A DNA stretch of 64,000 nt, from positions 1 through 64,000 of the forward strand of contig DASYER010000023.1 of the NCBI GenBank assembly GCA_036498905.1. The letters run 5' to 3'. Every line of letters begins with the position of its first letter. Within the stretch, counting starts at the first letter, position 1. The notes under the pieces were generated by a model, which saw nothing but the letters and a program-made list of their open reading frames with translations, searched no databases and had not been told where the DNA came from. Origin of the DNA: DAIDKA01 sp036498905. Lineage in GTDB: Bacteria; Pseudomonadota; Gammaproteobacteria; Steroidobacterales; Steroidobacteraceae. Shown here one piece after another: positions 50,974-59,036 of the stretch. A program made the translations under genes and the position numbers.

Positions 50974-52600
50974 ACAGGTACTGCGTGGACTGATCGAGAT
51001 GAATCTGGCCGCGAGCGCGGCCATCGTTCTGGCGCTCATCCTGCGCCGGATCGCGAGTCGCGTTCTTGGCGCAAGAGCGACCTATGGGCTGTGGCTGCTC
51101 GTGCCTATTGCCGCGCTCGCGATCTGCATTCCGGCTCGCCAAGACCTGAATCACACCGGCTCCGCGGCCATGGAAGTCGTTCCCGGCGGCCCTTCGGGTT
51201 CCGAATGGGCTTCACTGACGACACGCTCCGTCGTCGCGACCGCCGCGACCTGGGTTGCCGCGAAGCGCTCCGAAGTCCGGTTCATTACTTACGGTGCGCC
51301 GCTGGTGCTCGCTGTATGGGTTGCGGGGGCGTTTGCACTTCTCGCACGAGCCGTCTTGCGCAGCCGCAGGCTTGCCGCCGACCCGCTGCTCGGTCCTGCA
51401 CTGATCGGAGTGCTTCATCCCAGACTCGTTCTTCCACGAGACTTCACCACTCGATTCAATGCTCAGGAGCAGAAGCTGATTCTTGCGCATGAATCAATGC
51501 ACCAAGCGGCGGGGCATACGCTGATCAACGCGCTCGTTGAATTCGGCAGGTGTGCAAACTGGCCGAATCCTCTGGTGCACATCGCCGCCTTCTATGCACG
51601 CGCCGATCAGGAGCTCTCCTGCGATGCCGCCGTCATGAGCCAATTTCCGGGCGCACGGGGTACCTATGCGCGGGCGCTGCTCAAGTCGCAAACCACGATT
51701 GCATTTGCGCCATTGGGCTGTTCATGGCCCGGGCGCTCAGCGCGCCTTCTGCGGGGGAGAATAGAAATGCTTGCTCATCAGTTGCCAGGACGGTCCCGTT
51801 CCATGGTCGGCTTCGCCTTCGTCGCAGCCCTCGTGGGCGGAGGCGGGTATGCCGCCTGGTCGGCGCAGCCCGCAGAACAGCATCCGAGCGCGGCTACTGA
51901 CACTGTGCGCCCGCAGGCGAAACCCGCGGAAGCGCCCGCGGGGCTGCTTACCGCACTTGAGGCGAAGCGTCACGCGCGGTACATCACGCAGGCCGCGGCC
52001 GGCAACATCGACATCGTCTTTATCGGCGATAGCACCGTGGACTTCTGGCGCTACGACAACAGCGGCAAACCCGAGTGGAACAATCACAGCGGCGGCAAAG
52101 ACGAATGGGACCGCACCTACGCTCCGTTACATGCGGTCAACTTCGGAGTGGAGGGGGCGCATACGCGCAGTGTGCTGTGGCGCCTGCAGCATGGCGAGCT
52201 GGAAGGCATGAAGCCCAAGGTAGTCGTGCTCGATCCGCTGGGCATCGCCGATGCTGCGAACCACAGCATCGCGGTTCCGCAGATTATCGCCGGCAATCGG
52301 GCCATCATCGCCGAGATCCGCAAGCGTCAACCGCAGGCAAAAATCCTGGTGATCGCTCTTCCTCGCGGCCAGGCGACTAACCTATACCGTCAGGTCATGA
52401 CGCCCGTCGATGCGGATCTCGCCAGGCTCGCAGACAACACGTGGGTCTACTATATCGACCTTCATGATCGATTCTTGTCGCCCGACGGCACACTCATTCG
52501 CGCACAGTACGCCGATGACTTTGGGCAGGTTCTCAGTCCTCAGGGCTACACCACCTGGGCGCGGGCAATGAACCCGACACTCACCAAGTTGATGCGTTGA
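50963..52600 (+). CDS. BlaR1-like M56 membrane peptidase fused to SGNH-hydrolase-like domain
   Basis: A 545-residue protein. Residues 1-300 are the M56 part: helices near 10-28, 40-58, 108-130 and 282-300, the zinc motif HESMH (HExxH) at 176-180, and the distal ADQELSCDAA with E217. This module cleaves the BlaI-type repressor in known systems. Instead of the penicillin-binding sensor, residues 335-545 resemble an SGNH/PAF-acetylhydrolase domain: IVFIGDSTVDFWR with S357, NFGVEGAHTRSVLWRLQHGELEGMKPKVVVL at 393-423, and LSPQGYTTWARAMNP. The usual GTNN block reads LDPLGIAD, and the expected catalytic His (D-x-x-H-L-S) is replaced, so catalysis may be lost and ligand binding kept. Confidence 0.85.
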   Translation: MISEQVLRGLIEMNLAASAAIVLALILRRIASRVLGARATYGLWLLVPIAALAICIPARQDLNHTGSAAMEVVPGGPSGSEWASLTTRSVVATAATWVAAKRSEVRFITYGAPLVLAVWVAGAFALLARAVLRSRRLAADPLLGPALIGVLHPRLVLPRDFTTRFNAQEQKLILAHESMHQAAGHTLINALVEFGRCANWPNPLVHIAAFYARADQELSCDAAVMSQFPGARGTYARALLKSQTTIAFAPLGCSWPGRSARLLRGRIEMLAHQLPGRSRSMVGFAFVAALVGGGGYAAWSAQPAEQHPSAATDTVRPQAKPAEAPAGLLTALEAKRHARYITQAAAGNIDIVFIGDSTVDFWRYDNSGKPEWNNHSGGKDEWDRTYAPLHAVNFGVEGAHTRSVLWRLQHGELEGMKPKVVVLDPLGIADAANHSIAVPQIIAGNRAIIAEIRKRQPQAKILVIALPRGQATNLYRQVMTPVDADLARLADNTWVYYIDLHDRFLSPDGTLIRAQYADDFGQVLSPQGYTTWARAMNPTLTKLMR

Positions 52601-52612
52601 GGCTCGTTCGTT

Positions 52613-53032
52613 CTATGAGAGGGCCCTCGTACGGCGCCCTTTGCGCGCTGGGATGCTTGAGAGGGGGCGCTCGCGTCGGCTTAGACCCTCCGCCAGGAGC
52701 ACGATGGCAAAGGTGTTCACGCCCGTTCCTTCGCTGGCCGCGGCGCGCAGCAGTTGCGCATGCAAGGACTTCGGCAGACGTTGGATGAACTTGACCGGCT
52801 CCGCGGCGCCATCCGGCTTAGGAATGTGCGCGTCATCCGCGATGGCTGATTCCATCCAGGTCCGAAAGGCGTGGCGGCCATTGGCGATGGCCTCCTCCAC
52901 GCTCTTCCCCACAGACATGCAGCCGGGCAGATCGGGAAACCGGATTACGTAGCCGCGCCCGCCGTCCGCTGACAGAGGCTTCACCTCGAACGGATAGGCT
53001 TCGAACGGTGGCATTGGATTCATGGGTGTCAT
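52613..53032 (-). CDS. HicB-family antitoxin-like protein without HicA
   Basis: A 139-residue protein. Residues 10-70 form the HicB partial RNase-H-like fold (GYVIRFPDLPGCMSVGKSVEEAIANGRHAFRTWM, key motif FPDLPG). A ribbon-helix-helix-like segment follows (KFIQRLPKSLHAQLLRAAAS, then GVNTFAIVLLAEGL). HicB normally neutralises the small HicA mRNA interferase encoded next to it, but no hicA frame is present on either side. The start ATG overlaps the stop of the outer-membrane factor gene (ATGA), so it is translated with the efflux operon. Confidence 0.83.
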   Translation of the reverse strand: MTPMNPMPPFEAYPFEVKPLSADGGRGYVIRFPDLPGCMSVGKSVEEAIANGRHAFRTWMESAIADDAHIPKPDGAAEPVKFIQRLPKSLHAQLLRAAASEGTGVNTFAIVLLAEGLSRRERPLSSIPARKGRRTRALS

Positions 53033-54483
53033 CGGGTTGAGGCAGGCGCGGGGGCCGAGGCGACCTGCGTGCGCTCGTCGGGCTGTTCCACCCAGCCACC
53101 GCCAAGTGCTTCATACAGATGCACGACACTTTGCATGCGGGCGAGGGAGATCTGCACGAGCTGGTCTTCCGCGGAAAACAGGGTCTGTTGTGACTGCAGC
53201 ACGGTGAGCAGATCCGTGGTGCCCTGGCGATATTGAAGCTGCGAGATCTGGAAGGCCTCCCGTGCAGCATCAATCTCGTGCGCGAGGTGTGCCGCGGTTT
53301 GACTGCTGTTCTTCACCTGGCCCAACGCCGTCTCGACGTCCGCATAGGCGTTGAGGACGGCCTGCTGATAGCTCGCGATCAGTTCCTGCTGCGTTGCCTG
53401 CGCCAGCCGCTTTTGTCCGAGCAGCTTGCCGCCATCGAAGACCGTCTGCAGCAAACTGCCGCCATAGTCCCATACGACGCTGGGTCCGTGCAGCAGCGCG
53501 CCAATCGCCGCACTGGCAAAGCCGTCACCGCCACTGAGCGCGAATTGCGGCAGAAAGGCCGCACGGGCCGCATCGAGATTGGCGTGCGCACTGGCCAGCG
53601 TGGCCTCCGCCTGGGCGACGTCCGGTCGCCGCAGCAGCAACTCGGAAGGAAGACCGGGACTCACGGCCGGAAGCTGGATGGTCTCCAGACTCGAGTTCTT
53701 GATTTCTAGCGCCTCCGGAGTGCGCCCGAGCAGCACTGCGAGGGCGATACGGGCTTCCAGCTCCTGCTCCTGCAGCTGCGGCAGTTCGGCCTCGACTGAC
53801 TCCACCTGGGCGCGCTCCTGCGCCAGATCCAGATGCGAAGAGGTGCCGGTGGAGACCCGCAGTTCGATGGTCTTGAGAATGTCATTGATTGCGACGATGT
53901 CCTCGTTGGCGATCGCGATGCGCTTGCGCAGCGCCAGCACGCTCAAGTAGGCGTTGGCGACATTCGCCGTGAGGGTCAAAGCCACGGCCTGACGTTCAAA
54001 GCGCGCCGCCTTGAGAGTCTCGGTGGCCGCCCGCAGATTGCTGCGCGCCAGACCCCAGACATCGACTTCGTAACTGGCGGCCAGCGAGAGACCGAAGGAA
54101 TTGCCACTGACCGAATTGGTGAGATTGCTCGACAGGGTGCTGTGGGCTCCCGACCGTTGCCCCTGCGCCTGCAGATTCAGTTGCGGAAACAGAGTCGCGC
54201 GCTCGATGGTGGTCCGCGCGTGCGCCTCGAGGACCCGGGCGGCGGCAACGGCGAGATTCCGATTCTCGGTTTGCGCCTCGCCTATGAATGCGGATAACTC
54301 GGGGCTTGAGAATTGCTGCCACCAGTCCGGTTGTGGCCACACCGAATTGTGATCGGTGTCCTGCCCGACGAAGGATGGCGGCACGATCTGCGGACTGAGC
54401 ACTTGCGGAACGTGAGTCGCACAGCCGGCCAGCAGCACCGAACCGGCCGCAAGCCCGCAACACAGGTGCGCCAGTCTACTCAT
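53029..54483 (-). CDS. Outer-membrane efflux factor (TolC/NodT type lipoprotein)
   Basis: A 484-residue outer-membrane channel protein. The signal SRLAHLCCGLAAGSVLLAGCA ends in a lipobox with the lipidated cysteine. The repeated TolC halves are present, with WWQQFSSPELSAFIGEAQTENRNL, ASYEVDVWGLARSNLRAA, LLRRPDVAQAEATLASAHANL and YRQGTTDLLTVLQSQQTLF. It completes the tripartite pump whose adaptor, ATPase and permease genes precede it. The ATG at 54483 overlaps the permease stop by 8 bp. Confidence 0.92.
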   Translation of the reverse strand: MSRLAHLCCGLAAGSVLLAGCATHVPQVLSPQIVPPSFVGQDTDHNSVWPQPDWWQQFSSPELSAFIGEAQTENRNLAVAAARVLEAHARTTIERATLFPQLNLQAQGQRSGAHSTLSSNLTNSVSGNSFGLSLAASYEVDVWGLARSNLRAATETLKAARFERQAVALTLTANVANAYLSVLALRKRIAIANEDIVAINDILKTIELRVSTGTSSHLDLAQERAQVESVEAELPQLQEQELEARIALAVLLGRTPEALEIKNSSLETIQLPAVSPGLPSELLLRRPDVAQAEATLASAHANLDAARAAFLPQFALSGGDGFASAAIGALLHGPSVVWDYGGSLLQTVFDGGKLLGQKRLAQATQQELIASYQQAVLNAYADVETALGQVKNSSQTAAHLAHEIDAAREAFQISQLQYRQGTTDLLTVLQSQQTLFSAEDQLVQISLARMQSVVHLYEALGGGWVEQPDERTQVASAPAPASTR

Positions 54484-56956
54484 AGCGCAGGGCCCCGATG
54501 GGTGTCGCGCGCGCCACCCGTAAGGCATGCGACAGGACCGTGACCCAGGCGATCAGCAGCGCGACGATTCCGGCGGCCAGGAAGTAAAGGGGGCTGAGGT
54601 CGATGCGGTATGCGAATTCGTCCAGCCAGCCGCGCAGGTAATACCAGGCAAGCGGCCAGGCGATCAGATTGGCAATCAATGCCGGAAACGAGAACTGCCA
54701 CAACAGCAGCAGTACGACGTCGCGGGTCTTCCCGCCGAACACCTTGCGTATGCCGATCTCCTTGGTGCGGCGTCCGGCCGTGAAGGCCGCCAGTCCGAAC
54801 AGGCCCATACAGGCGATGAATATCGCGATACCGACAAACATGCCGAACATCTGGCCCTGCCTTTCCTCCTCCTGGTACAGCTTGCCGAAACTCTCGTCCA
54901 GGAAGTGCCGGTTCACGGACGCGATGGGTGCGAAGGTATGCCACGCCTTGTCGATGAAATTCAGGGTTTGCGGGATCATGTCGGGGCGCAGCCGCACCGA
55001 CACCTCAGCGGGTGATTTCGGGTCATAGACGTAGGCGGTCGGCCTAACCGGTTCGCGGGCGCCGGCGAACTTGGCATCGGCCACCACGCCGACGATGTTG
55101 ACGGAATAGTTGTTGAACAGCACCGCCTTGCCGATCGCCTGCTCCGGAGTGAACCCAAGGCGTGCGGCGGCCGACTCATTGATCAGGATGTTGTGTCCGG
55201 TGTTTGCCGGGTCGCCGGAGTTCATGGAGCTAAATTCATCCAGAGCCCGGGTGCCGGAAAGCTCCCTCCCGGCGAGCAGCCGCATGCCATAGAAACTCGG
55301 AAAATCAGGGCTTATCTCGATCCTGTTGAAGAGGACTAGGTCCGGCTTGCCCGGAAACTTGACGGCGACCGTGCTCTGGCCCGTGTCGAAAGGCGCCATG
55401 TTCGACAAGGTGACGTTGAGAATGCCGGGATTGGCGCGCAAGGACTGCACGAAGCTCTGGCGCCCGTCGGTGAAGATTCGACCGGCGCCGCCCACCACCA
55501 CGATATTGTCGCGCTGGAAACCCAGATCAATCTGCTTGGCGAAGCGAATTTGGCTGAACACTACGGCAGCCGCTATGCCTAAGCCGATCGAAACGGAAAA
55601 CTGCAGGACCACGAGGATGGACCGCAGTCGCATTGAGCCGCTCTTGCCGGAACTGTTGGTGCGCAGGACCGTGGCCGGCCGAAAACCCGACAGGATCAGC
55701 GCCGGGTAGCTGCCGCTGATGAGGCCCGCCGCCACCGCGACGGCGAGGATCAGCAGCATCACCGGCCAGCCAGACTGAAATTCGAATCCGATGGGACGCT
55801 GCAGGAAATTGCCGAATGCGGGCAACAGCATTTCGACCAACGCCACTGCGAGCACCAGCGCCAGGAGCGCCATCAGCACCGACTCGCCCAGGAACTGCAG
55901 CATGAGCTGCCGGCGCGCTGCGCCGACGGTCTTGCGCAGGGCGATCTCGCGCGCGCGCATCATGGCCCGCGCCGTGGCGAGATTCATGAAGTTGAAGCAG
56001 GCCACGAGCAGGATCAGGGCTCCGATGACGATGATGCCATACAGAGTCCGCATGCTTCCCGGCGCCGTCAGGTTGAAAGACCAGTTGTCCGAGGTCAGGT
56101 GAACCTGTGAAAATGGCGTCAGATGTACCTCGTAGACCTGGCTGCCGCGGACATTGACCGCCAGCTTTTCTATTTCGGACTTCAGTACGCGATCGAGCAT
56201 CGGCGCCATTTTCGCGACCACGACCCGGGGGTCGGTGCCGGGGGCCAGCCTGACGTAGCCATAGCCGTTCTCGTTGAACCACGCATATTGCTGATCAAAG
56301 GTGTTGTAGTCGGCAATGGACGTGTTGGGTATGAATGCATCTCCGGTGAGCTGCGAGTTGCGAGGAATATCGCGCATGACCCCGGTCACGGTCAGGGGTA
56401 TGGTGCTGTTGCGGCACGGCGTATCGCCATCTGCGCACCGGCCCTTCGCATCCGTGATGGTCTTGCCGATCGGATCGGAAGCGCCGAAAAGCTTGCGTGC
56501 CGTTGTCTCCGAAAGCACGATGGATTCGGGCTGGCGGAAAACCTCGGCGGGGTCGCCCTTGAGCAGGGGCAGCTTGATGACCTGGAAGAAACCCGGATCG
56601 ACGGACATGACGATCTCAGGAAATTGCCGATCCCCGGCGGTCAGCGTCATCGGCTCCTGCCACAGGCGCGTCATGGCCGTCACTTCGGGGATTTCCGCGT
56701 GCATCGCGAGCGGCATCGGGAATGGGGTTACTGCCAGCTTCAAGGGCGCGCGGCTTGGCACGTGAATGGTCATTTCGACCCGATAGAGATTGGCGCTGTC
56801 GGGCACCCACTTGTCGTATGAGAGCTCATCGCGCGCGAACAGTATGATGAAGAGCACGCACGCGAGCCCGATCGCGAGGCCTGCGATATTGATGACGCTG
56901 TAGAGCTTATGGCGCAGCAGATTGCGCAGCGCAATGGTCAGATAGTTCCGGAACAT
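54476..56956 (-). CDS. MacB/FtsX-type ABC transporter permease
   Basis: An 826-residue inner-membrane permease with two FtsX-like halves. Each half has a large periplasmic MacB_PCD domain: the first after the N-terminal helix (IAGLAIGLACVLFIILFARDE), the second after a helix near residue 430. Characteristic helices are VACFNFMNLATARAMMRAREIALRKTVGA and the C-terminal FTAGRRTKEIGIRKVFGG. It lacks its own ATPase domain, which is supplied by the preceding gene. Such pumps export antibiotics, peptides or lipids; the substrate is not evident. Confidence 0.9.
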   Translation of the reverse strand: MFRNYLTIALRNLLRHKLYSVINIAGLAIGLACVLFIILFARDELSYDKWVPDSANLYRVEMTIHVPSRAPLKLAVTPFPMPLAMHAEIPEVTAMTRLWQEPMTLTAGDRQFPEIVMSVDPGFFQVIKLPLLKGDPAEVFRQPESIVLSETTARKLFGASDPIGKTITDAKGRCADGDTPCRNSTIPLTVTGVMRDIPRNSQLTGDAFIPNTSIADYNTFDQQYAWFNENGYGYVRLAPGTDPRVVVAKMAPMLDRVLKSEIEKLAVNVRGSQVYEVHLTPFSQVHLTSDNWSFNLTAPGSMRTLYGIIVIGALILLVACFNFMNLATARAMMRAREIALRKTVGAARRQLMLQFLGESVLMALLALVLAVALVEMLLPAFGNFLQRPIGFEFQSGWPVMLLILAVAVAAGLISGSYPALILSGFRPATVLRTNSSGKSGSMRLRSILVVLQFSVSIGLGIAAAVVFSQIRFAKQIDLGFQRDNIVVVGGAGRIFTDGRQSFVQSLRANPGILNVTLSNMAPFDTGQSTVAVKFPGKPDLVLFNRIEISPDFPSFYGMRLLAGRELSGTRALDEFSSMNSGDPANTGHNILINESAAARLGFTPEQAIGKAVLFNNYSVNIVGVVADAKFAGAREPVRPTAYVYDPKSPAEVSVRLRPDMIPQTLNFIDKAWHTFAPIASVNRHFLDESFGKLYQEEERQGQMFGMFVGIAIFIACMGLFGLAAFTAGRRTKEIGIRKVFGGKTRDVVLLLLWQFSFPALIANLIAWPLAWYYLRGWLDEFAYRIDLSPLYFLAAGIVALLIAWVTVLSHALRVARATPIGALRYE

Positions 56957-56970
56957 AGTGGGCCTTTTGC

Positions 56971-57657
56971 CTAGAGAACCTGGCGGATGCTTTCGGTGAC
57001 GACGGCGCCATCGAGCAGGTTGACGATGCGGTGTGCGTATTCGGCATGGCTGTGCGAATGGGTCACCATCACGATCGTCGCACCCTCATCGTTCAGCTGC
57101 GTGAGCAGCTGCATCACCTCCTCGCCGTTCGCCGTGTCGAGGTTGCCGGTGGGTTCGTCCGCGAGGATCAGCTTCGGACGGGCGACCACGGCGCGCGCCA
57201 CGGCGACACGCTGCTGCTGTCCACCGGACAGCTGCGCGGGCATGTGGCGGGCCCGGTGCCCGATCTTCATCCGCTCCAGCGCCTCCGCCGCGCGTTTCTT
57301 GCGCTGCGCTGCGGAGACATCGGAGTGATAGAGCAGCGCCAGCTCGACGTTTTCCGCGACGTTCAGTTCGTCGATGAGGTTGAAGCTCTGGAATACCAGG
57401 CCGATTGCATTCTTGCGCAGCTCCGACAGGGAGCCTTCCGAGTAGCCTGCAATGTTCTGGCCATCGAACCAGTATTCGCCGGAGGAGGGATTGTCGAGCA
57501 TTCCGACGATATTGAGGAAGGTCGACTTGCCGCAGCCCGACGGTCCCATGACCGCTACGAATTCGCCCTTGCGGACCTCGAGGTTGATGGTGCGCAGCGC
57601 GGTCGTCTCGACCTCGCTGGTCCGATAGACTTTCGACAGGTTCTTGAGCGTGATCAT
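56971..57657 (-). CDS. MacB/LolD-type ABC transporter ATP-binding protein
   Basis: A 228-residue ABC ATPase. Walker A is MGPSGCGKST, the Q-loop is LVFQSFNLI, the signature is LSGGQQQRVAVARA, Walker B is LILADEPTGNLD and the H-loop is VTHSHSHAEY. The start at 57657 has AAAGG upstream and removes the long unrelated leader of the open frame. It lies between the adaptor gene (13 bp) and the permease gene (14 bp), powering the pump. Confidence 0.93.
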   Translation of the reverse strand: MITLKNLSKVYRTSEVETTALRTINLEVRKGEFVAVMGPSGCGKSTFLNIVGMLDNPSSGEYWFDGQNIAGYSEGSLSELRKNAIGLVFQSFNLIDELNVAENVELALLYHSDVSAAQRKKRAAEALERMKIGHRARHMPAQLSGGQQQRVAVARAVVARPKLILADEPTGNLDTANGEEVMQLLTQLNDEGATIVMVTHSHSHAEYAHRIVNLLDGAVVTESIRQVL

Positions 57658-57670
57658 GATTGCCTTTTCA

Positions 57671-58909
57671 CTATGGGTTCTCGGGCTTTTCAAATTCGAC
57701 GCGGTCCATCTTCTGGAATGCCTCGTAACCGGACACGAGGACCTTCTCGCCGGGCTTGAGGCCATCGACCACCTCGACGAAGTCGGGATTGCGACGCCCC
57801 AGCCGTATGCTGCGCCGCTCGGCATGGCTGCCGTCGGGTGCCACGACGAACGCCCAGTTGCCGCCGGTATCCTGGTAGAAAGGCCCATTCGCGACTAGCA
57901 CCGCCTGCGACGCGCCCCCTAATTCAAGTTTGAGATCGATGGCCTGGCCGACATGCACATCGGTCGGTGCGCTGCCGTCGAAATGCAGATCCACCTTGAA
58001 GGTGCCGTTGCTCACCTGCGGATAGATCTTGGCAACCTTCGCCCGGAAGCCGTGACCATCGAGGCTGAACAGGCTTTCCTGTCCGACGCTCATGTGGCCG
58101 AGATAGAACTCATCCACGAGCGCCGTCAGCTTGAAGCGATCCGCGGAGTTGACCTGTCCGAGCACCGCACCCTGTGTCTTGGACTGGCCGACTTCCGCAT
58201 CCAACGCGGTCAATTGGCCGTCCATCGGCGCACGCACCGTCAGGGCGTCCACTCCCGCATTCGCGATGTCGGCCTGCGCACCCGCCGTCTGGCCCGTGAG
58301 CTGGGTCGCGCGCACTCGCTGTTCGGCATCGCGTGAGGCAATCGTCGCGTCGCGCAGCTTCAGACTGTACTGATAGTCCTCCTGCTCCTGCTGATAGGTG
58401 CTGGGGGCGATGGCATTGCCGTCCAGCAGAATCTTGTCGCGTGCCAGGTTGCTTTTGAGCTGGCTGATCTGGTGTTCGATGTCCAGCAGATCATGCTGGT
58501 ACTTGAAGCGCGTCTGCTCGAACGTGATCTGCTGTGCGGCGACCTGCAGCTGCAGCGCCGGATTCGACAGGATGATGAGTTTCTGGCCGCGCTTGACCAT
58601 CGCGCCATCCTCGATCAGCACCTGTTTCACCGTCCCGCCCTGGTCGGTGGTGAGGTAGTCGGTGATCAGCGGCGCAACGGTGCCGCGTACCGCGATGTAG
58701 TCCTCGAAAGGACCTGACGTCACGGTCGCAATGGTTACCCGGTTCAGCGGCAGCCGGTACACGTGCCCCTTGGACCGTTCCAGCAGCAGCCAGCCGGCGA
58801 TGCCGAGCGCGACCACCCCCGCAAGGGCATAGGGAATGAAGCGTCGCCACCGGCGTGAGTTCATCAGCGGCTTGTCCATGGGAAGTGCGGGTGTATCGTG
58901 TTCGGTCAT
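57671..58909 (-). CDS. Efflux periplasmic adaptor (MacA/HlyD type)
   Basis: A 412-residue membrane-fusion protein. One N-terminal anchor (FIPYALAGVVALGIAGWLLL), a lipoyl half (LTTDQGGTVKQVLIEDGAMVKRGQKLI), a long alpha-hairpin (FEQTRFKYQHDLLDIEHQISQLK) and the second lipoyl half (VRAPMDGQLTALDAEVGQ) are followed by the beta-barrel part. It is the first gene of the efflux operon. The predicted sigma-54 transcription start (about 58910) is only one base before the ATG at 58909, so this ATG would be leaderless; ATGs at 58879 and 58864 are alternatives. Confidence 0.9.
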   Translation of the reverse strand: MTEHDTPALPMDKPLMNSRRWRRFIPYALAGVVALGIAGWLLLERSKGHVYRLPLNRVTIATVTSGPFEDYIAVRGTVAPLITDYLTTDQGGTVKQVLIEDGAMVKRGQKLIILSNPALQLQVAAQQITFEQTRFKYQHDLLDIEHQISQLKSNLARDKILLDGNAIAPSTYQQEQEDYQYSLKLRDATIASRDAEQRVRATQLTGQTAGAQADIANAGVDALTVRAPMDGQLTALDAEVGQSKTQGAVLGQVNSADRFKLTALVDEFYLGHMSVGQESLFSLDGHGFRAKVAKIYPQVSNGTFKVDLHFDGSAPTDVHVGQAIDLKLELGGASQAVLVANGPFYQDTGGNWAFVVAPDGSHAERRSIRLGRRNPDFVEVVDGLKPGEKVLVSGYEAFQKMDRVEFEKPENP

Positions 58910-58920
58910 GCCCTCTGTAT

Positions 58921-58937
58921 CGCAAGCGCCGTGCCAA
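58921..58937 (-). promoter_or_regulatory. Sigma-54 promoter of the efflux operon
   Basis: On the minus strand TTGGCACGGCGCTTGCG matches the sigma-54 consensus YTGGCACG-N4-TTGC at every fixed base, with GG (-24) and GC (-12) correctly spaced. Transcription would start near 58910. The divergent gene encodes a sigma-54-dependent activator, which fits exactly. Confidence 0.9.
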
Positions 58938-58984
58938 CTTGTTACCTCAATATTTTCAATAGGTTACTAGGATGGCTGGATTTG

Positions 58985-59036
58985 AGGTGTCCGCTGGCGT
59001 ACAAGAAGAGCGGACACCTGTTCATATTCGGACACC
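58985..59036. promoter_or_regulatory. Enhancer-like inverted repeat for the sigma-54 activator
   Basis: AGGTGTCCGCT (58985-58995) and AGCGGACACCT (59009-59019) form a perfect 11-base inverted repeat around a 13-base spacer. A third half-site, CGGACACC, follows at 59029-59036, directly before the start of the response regulator gene. The sites lie 75-125 bases upstream of the predicted sigma-54 start, the usual distance for activator binding. Binding here would also place the regulator over its own translation start, allowing autoregulation. Confidence 0.75.

Noticed and set aside
52601..53032. Expected hicA toxin gene next to hicB
   Set aside because: No 50-80 codon basic frame with the HicA fold is present on either strand around the hicB-like gene.
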